This document shows positions 7,035 to 11,457 of a DNA stretch of 11,457 nt, piece after piece (position 1 is the stretch's first letter; every line of letters starts with the position of its first letter). The DNA comes from DATDOY01 sp035293045 (lineage in GTDB: Bacteria > Actinomycetota > Acidimicrobiia > IMCC26256 > JACPCJ01), in contig DATDOY010000120.1 in NCBI GenBank assembly GCA_035293045.1, forward strand, positions 1-11,457, in the 5' to 3' direction. Under the pieces are notes generated by a model that did no database searches, had not been told where the DNA came from, and was given only the letters and a program-made list of their open reading frames with translations. The position numbers were made by a program, and so were the translations under genes.

Positions 7035-7466
7035 CGCCCCAGACGGTGGAAGACCCGCCTCTGACCCCGGATGTCCTCGCCCGCAAGCCCGGCAGCCGTC
7101 GTCGCCGACACTCGAAAACCCCGAGACCGCCAGACTGCCGGCGTTGGAGGGCGCCTCGAGACGGGCGGCGGAGCTGAGCGCTACGGGGCGCACGATCGGT
7201 ACGGCCGGCGCCCAGCCGCACGGCACGAACGCGCTGGCTCACAGACACCATCCGGTTCATCGCCGAGCACCAAACCTGAACTGCCATCTGGGCAGGACGC
7301 ATCCTGACGGCCACCGAAATCCGGCTAGGGGGGATGGGGTCCTCATGCCGCCGTCGGAGTCGACCCGTGGCTCAGCCCGGGGGTCAAGGGCGTCGGCGTG
7401 GCGGTCTGTCCACTCTGCGGTTGCGAATGCGATCCTCGTTCGACATGCTTGGGGTGGCTCAGGAGG
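7035..7466. other. no convincing gene; probable degraded island DNA
   Basis: Open frames exist on both strands, but they are Arg/Pro/Ser/Ala-rich shadows without ribosome sites, family motifs or consistent G/C third positions. I see nothing recognisable here. The stretch ends at the strong hairpin before the internal att copy. Confidence 0.5.
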
Positions 7467-7498
7467 CTGCCCCGATGACTTCGTTGTCGTCGGGGCAG
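7467..7498. terminator. strong 13-bp hairpin next to the internal att copy
   Basis: CTGCCCCGATGAC (7467-7479) pairs with GTCGTCGGGGCAG (7486-7498) over its whole length, with one U-G wobble and a 6-nt loop. TTACCCCTT follows, so it lacks a true T run. It may terminate transcription toward the internal att site, or be a structural element of a former mobile-element end. Confidence 0.4.
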
Positions 7499-7519
7499 TT
7501 ACCCCTTGAGCGGTTGGTG

Positions 7520-7536
7520 AGTCCCCCCTCGCCCAC
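7520..7536 (+). repeat. internal att-like copy of the tRNA-Leu 3' end
   Basis: Seventeen bases (agtcccccctcgcccac) are identical to tRNA-Leu bases 699-715, including the discriminator A and the first C of CCA. The upstream T-loop part has diverged. A third copy inside the island suggests a former junction between two tandem insertions. Confidence 0.6.
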
Positions 7537-7537
7537 G

Positions 7538-7751
7538 CAGTTTGTGCATGCCCGCGTGTCTCGCTCGTTGCAACAACCATCTGTTGCCCGAACGCCTTGC
7601 ACTTGCTCGCTCGTCGAATGAACGGGCTGTCGGAGCGAAGGAACAGCTTGTCGCCAGCTCCTGCCTCGAGGTGCGCCTCGACCATCTCTCCGAACAGGTC
7701 CAAGGTCTCCACGTCGAGCCGGTCCCGCACGTGGCTGAACGAAACGCCCAT
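7538..7751 (-). pseudogene. unidentified leftward ORF, truncated at the internal att copy
   Basis: From ATG 7751 (GTG 7769 and the frame's first start at 7799 are alternatives) about 70 residues look coding: MGVSFSHVRDRLDVETLDL, FGEMVEAHLEAGAGDKLF, and SPFIRRASKCKAFGQQM, mostly with G/C-ending codons. Past the att repeat the frame stays open to 7257 but becomes compositionally random, so the real protein was presumably cut at the att junction. I do not recognise a family. GAGG lies about 12 bases before ATG 7751, a weak ribosome site. Confidence 0.35.
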
Positions 7752-7902
7752 GACGATGGTGTACCTCACGGCTGTGACGATCGGGCCCGGCGGACCCATC
7801 CAGAGCCCTCTTCACGGGGGGAGTTCGGAAGGTGCTGGAGGGGCATGCGATCTCTGCCGCTACGAGTGCCGCCTAGAGCAGGATCCCGGCCCGAACAGTA
7901 TT

Positions 7903-7948
7903 TCGCACGTGGTGCGTTATACTGCACACCGTGTGATCTGTCGCACGT
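7903..7948 (+). promoter_or_regulatory. promoter and palindromic operator candidate for the nucleotidyltransferase/HEPN operon
   Basis: TATACT (7918-7923) is a good -10 located 43 bases before the start codon; no clear -35 is seen. It is flanked by the imperfect inverted repeat CACGTGGTGC (7906-7915) and GCACACCGTG (7924-7933). The perfect palindrome CACAC-C-GTGTG (7925-7935) follows just downstream. TCGCACGT is repeated directly at 7903-7910 and 7941-7948. Palindromes over a -10 upstream of a gene with its own winged helix suggest autorepression. Confidence 0.5.
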
Positions 7949-7965
7949 ACATCAGGGAGAAGGTC

Positions 7966-8553
7966 ATGGATGTCTCGATGCCGATCACGACTGTCGTCCC
8001 GAGCCTGGACGGTGCCGTCCTTGCTGCTCTCGCGGCGACGGCGTCGCCACTCGGGCTCGCCGCCGTTCACACACGCGCCGGTCGAGGGTCGAAGTCCGGG
8101 GTTCGGTCGGTGCTGCTGCGAATGGTCGAGGAGGGCGTCGTGCTCAAGGTTCCCGGTGGATACGTGCTCAACCGGGATCACATCGCGGCGCCGGCGGTGG
8201 AGCTGCTCGCCACCCTCCACGGCGAGCTGACCAGCCGCATCCGAGCTGCGGTGGAGGCGTGGCCGACGCGCCCAGCGCTGGTCGGCATGTTCGGTTCGGC
8301 AGCCCGACGCGACGGTGACGCCAGCAGCGACATCGACGTGCTCGTCGTGTCTGACGACCCCGTCCTCGATGACCGCGTCGACGAGCTCGCAGACCAGATC
8401 CGTCGGTGGACGGGGAACCGGGCCCAGGTCATCGGTCGGACGCCCAAGGAGGTCGCACGACTGCGGCGCGCCAAGGAGCCGATCCTCTCCGAGTGGGCTC
8501 GGGATCTCGTCGTGATCCTCGGCGAACGCACCGCGCTCGGGAAGGTGGCGTGA
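7966..8553 (+). CDS. winged-helix/minimal nucleotidyltransferase (MNT-type) protein
   Basis: 195 aa from ATG 7966, with Shine-Dalgarno AGGGAGAAGG (7954-7963). Residues about 15-75 resemble a winged helix (SPLGLAAVHTRAGRGSKSGV, LLRMVEEGVVLKVPGGYVLN). Residues about 100-190 are a polymerase-beta-type nucleotidyltransferase: GMFGSAARRDGD (107-118), then SDIDVLVV (121-128) with metal ligands D122 and D124. A Gln (AQVIG, 153-157) sits roughly where many relatives have a third acidic residue; I cannot verify the alignment. The gene overlaps the next one as GTGA. In MNT/HEPN toxin-antitoxin systems the nucleotidyltransferase is the antitoxin and modifies the HEPN toxin with AMP; that role is inferred here from the pairing. 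The N-terminal winged helix suggests it also binds its own promoter. Confidence 0.82.
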   Translation: MDVSMPITTVVPSLDGAVLAALAATASPLGLAAVHTRAGRGSKSGVRSVLLRMVEEGVVLKVPGGYVLNRDHIAAPAVELLATLHGELTSRIRAAVEAWPTRPALVGMFGSAARRDGDASSDIDVLVVSDDPVLDDRVDELADQIRRWTGNRAQVIGRTPKEVARLRRAKEPILSEWARDLVVILGERTALGKVA

Positions 8554-8969
8554 TTGCTCGGCCGAGGACGCGGACCCAGTCGTGTGACCGCAACGATGCG
8601 CTGAACCGCCTCGCTCAGGCCGAGTCGTTCCTCCTCGCTGCCAACCTGATCATCGACGACGACAGCGACGACGCGACTCCCAGCGTCGCCGCATCGCTCG
8701 CGGTGCTCGCCGGCATCGCCGCGTCGGATGCAGCTTGTTGTGCACGCCTTGGTGTCCGCGCTCGAGGCCAGTCCCATCCCGAGGCCGTCGAACTCCTCGG
8801 CACGGTCGAGCCTCGCGGCGGGGACATGGCCAAGGATCTGCGGCGGCTCCTGAACCGAAAGGACGACTCGCAGTACGGCGTGGCGTTCGTCTCCGCAGGC
8901 GAAGCGAGCCGGATGGTTGGCTGGGCGGAGCGCCTGGTGGGGCGCGCCCGGCGAGCCGTCGAGGCGTAG
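8550..8969 (+). CDS. HEPN-family protein, partner of the nucleotidyltransferase (putative toxin)
   Basis: 139 aa from GTG 8550, which overlaps the TGA of the upstream gene (GTGA), so translation is likely coupled. The all-helical pattern (ALNRLAQAESFLLAANLI, LAVLAGIAASDAACCARLG, SHPEAVELLG, AKDLRRLLNRKDDSQYGV, WAERLVGRARRAVEA) matches an actinobacterial HEPN family that I recall beside nucleotidyltransferases. The catalytic-type motif may be R70-x5-H76, within the R-x(4-6)-H range of HEPN RNases. The Tyr of the RX4HXY motif used by HepT-type toxins is absent (HPE follows), so modification by the partner would need another site. Asp/Arg-rich segments at 36-42 and 98-106 may face RNA or the partner. 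An RNase toxin role is inferred from family and context only. Confidence 0.75.
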   Translation: MIARPRTRTQSCDRNDALNRLAQAESFLLAANLIIDDDSDDATPSVAASLAVLAGIAASDAACCARLGVRARGQSHPEAVELLGTVEPRGGDMAKDLRRLLNRKDDSQYGVAFVSAGEASRMVGWAERLVGRARRAVEA

Positions 8970-9033
8970 ATCGAAGTCGGGGATCGGCCGCCGCACCCGC
9001 CGACTCGGATCTGGCTCATCCAGGTTTGGCGTC

Positions 9034-9072
9034 TCTACCGGATCTCTCCGGGAGGGGTAGACATCCGGTAGA
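9034..9072. repeat. 10-bp perfect inverted repeat inside the right island end
   Basis: TCTACCGGAT (9034-9043) and ATCCGGTAGA (9063-9072) are exact inverse complements separated by 19 bases. The pair lies about 100 bases inside the right att core, downstream of the HEPN gene. It could be the operon's terminator (no T run) or a pair of recombinase or accessory-factor sites of the island end. Confidence 0.5.
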
Positions 9073-9169
9073 TACGGGCAACATCGTTCAGCACGCTCAA
9101 CACGCGATACCGCAAGTCAGACCCACTTTTCACGGTCAATCAGCACTGATCGGGAGCGCGCTGTTCACA

Positions 9170-9189
9170 GTTCAAGTCCCCCCTCGCCC
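9170..9189 (+). repeat. attR core: copy of the tRNA-Leu 3' half
   Basis: Twenty bases are identical to tRNA-Leu 694-713, stopping exactly at the end of the acceptor stem. The following CCGC replaces the ACCA of the intact tRNA. There is no D arm, anticodon arm or 5' acceptor strand upstream, so this is a partial copy and not a second tRNA. It marks the right island boundary. Confidence 0.8.
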
Positions 9190-9207
9190 CCGCTGTTCGT
9201 GCTGATG

Positions 9208-9229
9208 AGCGGCGGTGCCGCCGGCCGCT
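9208..9229. terminator. GC hairpin just outside attR, possibly the ancestral tRNA-Leu terminator
   Basis: AGCGGC (9208-9213) pairs with GCCGCT (9224-9229), with an inner GG/CC pairing. It lies 19 bases past the att core. Before island entry it would have stood just downstream of tRNA-Leu. There is no T run. Confidence 0.3.
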
Positions 9230-9363
9230 GACAGGGGGATCCCCTACTCGCGAGCGGGTGGCGGCGTGGGAATGGGCAGGGAGACCGGCCCTCGCGGCGG
9301 GCAAACCCGACAAATATCTCCCCGAAGGAAGGGACGACGCGCTGCTCGGGCGAACCCTCCTTC

Positions 9364-11292
9364 GTGACTCCGTCGTTGTCGCGCCGCGACTTCCTCAAGA
9401 CAGCGGCCGTGCTCGCCGCGGCCGCCGGCGTCACCATCGAAGTGGCCGAGGCCGTCCTTGCCGCCGACCCCACGGATACGACCCTCGATCGGGTGATCGT
9501 GCGCGGTGGTGGCGGATATTCGCCGCTGAGCCTGGGCCCCGGCGAGCCCCACGAGCCCCACCCCGAAAACCCCGTCGCCCTGCCGACGGGCGCCGCGTCG
9601 GCGGGCACCACGCTCTGCGCCTTCGTGCAGTTCACGGACGTGCACATCGTCGACGCGCAGTCGCCGCTGCGAGTCGAGTTTTTCGACCGCTTCGCGTCTC
9701 AGGCCTGCGGACCGTTCCCCAACCCCGGCAGTGCCGTCCAGGGTGCCTACCGCTCGCAGGAGACCATGACGACCCAGGTCACGTCGGCCATGGTCCGCGC
9801 CGTCAACGACGTGCAGGCCCGTCGCGTGGCCTCGGGCCAGCGGCGGCTCGACTTCGCCATCTCGACGGGTGACAACACCGACAACCAGCAGCGCAACGAG
9901 CTTTCGTGGTTCATCGCCGCCCTCGACGGGTCACCCACGCTCACCGCGAACTCCGGCGGGGCCGAGTACGAGGGCGTCCAATCGCCGACCTGGGGCGACC
10001 TCACGTACTGGATTCCCCGCGGCGGCGTGCCGGACGTCTACAAGACCAAACACGGGTTCCCGGGCGAGGACGCGTGGGGATTCGGACAGGACGGGTTGCT
10101 CGCCGCGGCGCTCCGTCCGTTCTCGGCCCCGCCGCTGGCCATGCCGTGGTATTCGACGTACGGGAACCACGACGGCCTCATCCAGGGCAACATGCCGAGC
10201 AACGAGTTCTTCCGCCAGATCGGTGCGGGTCCGTTGAAGGTGGCAGGACCCCCCGTGGGGTTCGATCCGTGCAACGCCTTCGCCGACCCCGCGACCTTGT
10301 TCACCGGTCCCGCGAAGCCGGTGACCGCCGACCCCAACCGTGTGCCTCTCACCCGACGCCAATACATCGAGAGCCACCTGGCATCGGGAGGAGGCCACGG
10401 ATTCACCGAGGCCCACGCGGCAGCGGGCACGGCGTATTACACGATCGACACCGTCCCCGGATTCCGCTTCATCTCCCTCGACACGGTGAACCCGGGCGGC
10501 TTCGCCGAAGGATCGATCGGCCAGACCCAATTCGACTGGTTGAAGGCGAAGATCAGCGAGGCGGCCGACCGATACGTCATCTTGTTCTCACACCACGGCC
10601 TGCACGCGCTCGACAACCCGCTGCAAAACCCGGGCTTCGAGGACCAAGAGCCGGAGCGGCGGCTGCTCGCCGGTGACATCGAGCCCATGCTGCATCAGCA
10701 CCCGAACGTCATCGCGTGGGTGGCGGGCCACACCCACCAGAACCGGGTCACCAAACGCGTGGGCGCCAACGGTCACGTGTTCTGGGACATCGAGACGGCG
10801 GCCCACATCGACTGGCCGTGCCAGAACCGGATCATCGAGGTCATCGACGGCGGCGACGTGCTGACGATCCGCCTCACCCTGCTCGACCACGCCGCCCCGG
10901 TGGAGCGTGCGAGCATCAACGCGGAGTCGGACCCCGTGCTGAAGCTCGCTGGCATCCACCGCGAACTCGCGGCGAACGACGTGCAGTTCAACGCCGACAC
11001 CGGGTACGGCCCACGGGAGGCCCGCAACGTCCAGCTCACCCTCGCCAAGCCGGCGCTCGCTGCCGGGGCGGGTGGTGCCGGGGCCGCCGGACACCAAGGA
11101 GCCTCGGATGCCGGCGTCCTCGGCGCGCAGTCCGGCAAGGTAACCCCCGCAACGGGCGGGCCGTCGTTCCCCCTCGCGTCTGCGCTCGCGCTCGCCGCCG
11201 GCGGCGCGCTGCACCACCTTCGCACCCGAGTAGAGCGAGTGGAGCAAGTGGAGCGGGCGGAACGGGGATTCTCGAGCAAGGAATCCACCTGA
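9364..11292 (+). CDS. Tat-exported metallophosphoesterase (TIGR03767-like) with possible C-terminal sorting signal
   Basis: 642 aa from GTG 9364, the first usable start; AAGGAAGG lies about 30 bases upstream, too far to be a normal ribosome site. Residues 6-12 (SRRDFLK) plus the following Ala-rich stretch form a twin-arginine signal, with a likely cut near residue 33-34 (AVLAA-D). The calcineurin-like fold carries all the usual metal motifs: TDVH 91-94, STGDN 167-171, GNHD 267-270, FSHHG 408-412 and GHTH 455-458. The long insert between GNHD and FSHH (about 130 residues) fits the actinobacterial TIGR03767 group. The C-terminus has TPATGG (594-599), a hydrophobic stretch (about 601-619) and a basic start to the tail (RTRVER), resembling a sortase-type anchor, although the tail continues for about 23 residues with a VERVEQVERAERG repeat. 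The protein should hydrolyse phosphate esters outside the membrane; the substrate is unknown. Confidence 0.88.
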   Translation: MTPSLSRRDFLKTAAVLAAAAGVTIEVAEAVLAADPTDTTLDRVIVRGGGGYSPLSLGPGEPHEPHPENPVALPTGAASAGTTLCAFVQFTDVHIVDAQSPLRVEFFDRFASQACGPFPNPGSAVQGAYRSQETMTTQVTSAMVRAVNDVQARRVASGQRRLDFAISTGDNTDNQQRNELSWFIAALDGSPTLTANSGGAEYEGVQSPTWGDLTYWIPRGGVPDVYKTKHGFPGEDAWGFGQDGLLAAALRPFSAPPLAMPWYSTYGNHDGLIQGNMPSNEFFRQIGAGPLKVAGPPVGFDPCNAFADPATLFTGPAKPVTADPNRVPLTRRQYIESHLASGGGHGFTEAHAAAGTAYYTIDTVPGFRFISLDTVNPGGFAEGSIGQTQFDWLKAKISEAADRYVILFSHHGLHALDNPLQNPGFEDQEPERRLLAGDIEPMLHQHPNVIAWVAGHTHQNRVTKRVGANGHVFWDIETAAHIDWPCQNRIIEVIDGGDVLTIRLTLLDHAAPVERASINAESDPVLKLAGIHRELAANDVQFNADTGYGPREARNVQLTLAKPALAAGAGGAGAAGHQGASDAGVLGAQSGKVTPATGGPSFPLASALALAAGGALHHLRTRVERVEQVERAERGFSSKEST

Positions 11293-11315
11293 CAGGTGGG
11301 AAACTTGCTCGAGAA
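11269..11315. terminator. nested long hairpin over the metallophosphoesterase stop codon
   Basis: TTCTCGAGCAAG (11269-11280) pairs perfectly with CTTGCTCGAGAA (11304-11315). Inside it CCACCT (11285-11290) pairs with AGGTGG (11294-11299) around a GAC loop that includes the stop. The structure can form one rod of about 47 nt with an internal bulge. It is a good candidate for a bidirectional terminator or 3'-end stabiliser; no T run follows. Confidence 0.55.
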
Positions 11316-11350
11316 GGGCGGCCGCCGCCGCCCGGGCGTACCCTGAAACC

Positions 11351-11377
11351 CCAAATCTGGCCCTGAGACCGATTTGG
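11351..11377. repeat. small inverted and direct repeats between the metallophosphoesterase and SDR genes
   Basis: CCAAATC (11351-11357) is the inverse complement of GATTTGG (11371-11377) across a 13-base gap, and CCCTGARACC occurs twice (11341-11350 and 11361-11370). It lies about 40 bases before the SDR gene's start. This may be a second terminator stem or an operator for the next gene. Confidence 0.35.
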
Positions 11378-11414
11378 CCTGAGGGCGAATGGGGCGCGAC
11401 GGGAGGTAGGGACC

Positions 11415-11457
11415 ATGGCCGTGTACTTGGTCACGGGCGCGACAGGATTTCTCGGCG
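11415..11457 (+). CDS. NAD(P)-binding extended-SDR/epimerase-like protein (first 14 codons, runs off right edge)
   Basis: ATG 11415 is preceded by GGGAGGTAGG (11401-11410), an excellent Shine-Dalgarno with a 4-base gap after it. The visible peptide MAVYLVTGATGFLG is the opening beta strand and TGxxGFxG dinucleotide-binding loop of extended short-chain dehydrogenases (NAD-dependent epimerase, dehydratase or thioester/acyl reductase families). Too little is present to choose among these. Confidence 0.75.
   Translation, partial: MAVYLVTGATGFLG

Noticed and set aside
7597..7965. N-terminal extension of the nucleotidyltransferase frame up to 7597
   Set aside because: The extension lacks coding character and would include the -10 and palindromes; ATG 7966 has a strong Shine-Dalgarno.
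9170..9189. A second tRNA-Leu gene at the right repeat
   Set aside because: Only the 3' half is present; no 5' acceptor strand, D arm or anticodon arm precedes it.
9166..9647. Minus-strand open frames opposite the start of the metallophosphoesterase
   Set aside because: They are shadows of the Tat-signal region and the att copy, with random-looking composition and no start context.
1..11457. CRISPR array, insertion sequence, transposase, rRNA or known riboswitch
   Set aside because: No regular repeat-spacer pattern, transposase motif, terminal inverted repeats with target duplication or recognisable RNA fold other than the tRNA was seen.

Overview
The window comes from a high-GC actinobacterium (phylum Actinomycetota). 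Support for this is the strong G/C bias at codon third positions, an Rv2258c-like methyltransferase, a cyclase/STAND/LuxR giant regulator, an actinobacterial MNT/HEPN pair and a Tat-exported metallophosphoesterase of the TIGR03767 type. I cannot assign a class or genus from the sequence alone.

Layout. The left edge holds the 5' part of a leftward DUF4349 membrane-anchored protein gene (1-496). A complete rightward tRNA-Leu(CAG) gene with encoded CCA follows at 631-717. The last 20 bases of its T-loop/acceptor half (694-713) recur exactly at 9170-9189, and 17 bases of the same segment recur at 7520-7536. A truncated tyrosine-recombinase gene lies just inside the tRNA (830-1198). I therefore read 714-9189 as a decayed genomic island integrated into tRNA-Leu. 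It is probably composite: a larger left segment (about 6.8 kb) and a smaller right segment (about 1.65 kb).

Left segment. A leftward regulator of about 1129 aa (1239-4628; class III cyclase-like domain, STAND ATPase, TPR-like region, LuxR HTH) is divergent from a rightward set: an Rv2258c-like SAM methyltransferase (4788-5867), the C-terminal remnant of a second methyltransferase (about 6028-6195), an SRPBCC protein whose start overlaps the remnant's stop (6192-6701), and a small membrane protein (6732-7034). Two identical CCCACCTGGG boxes lie in the divergent intergenic region and are candidate operators. The stretch 7035-7520 has no convincing gene apart from a strong hairpin abutting the internal att copy.

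Right segment. It has an unidentified leftward ORF fragment cut at the internal att copy (7538-7751), then a promoter with overlapping palindromes, then a two-gene GTGA-overlapping unit: a winged-helix/minimal nucleotidyltransferase fusion (7966-8553) and a HEPN-family protein (8550-8969). This looks like an MNT/HEPN-type toxin-antitoxin relative, which could help keep the island in place.

Outside the island, the right flank carries a Tat-exported metallophosphoesterase (9364-11292) with a C-terminal TPATGG/hydrophobic/basic tail resembling a sorting signal. Its stop codon sits inside a large nested hairpin. The first 14 codons of an NAD(P)-binding extended-SDR protein begin at 11415.
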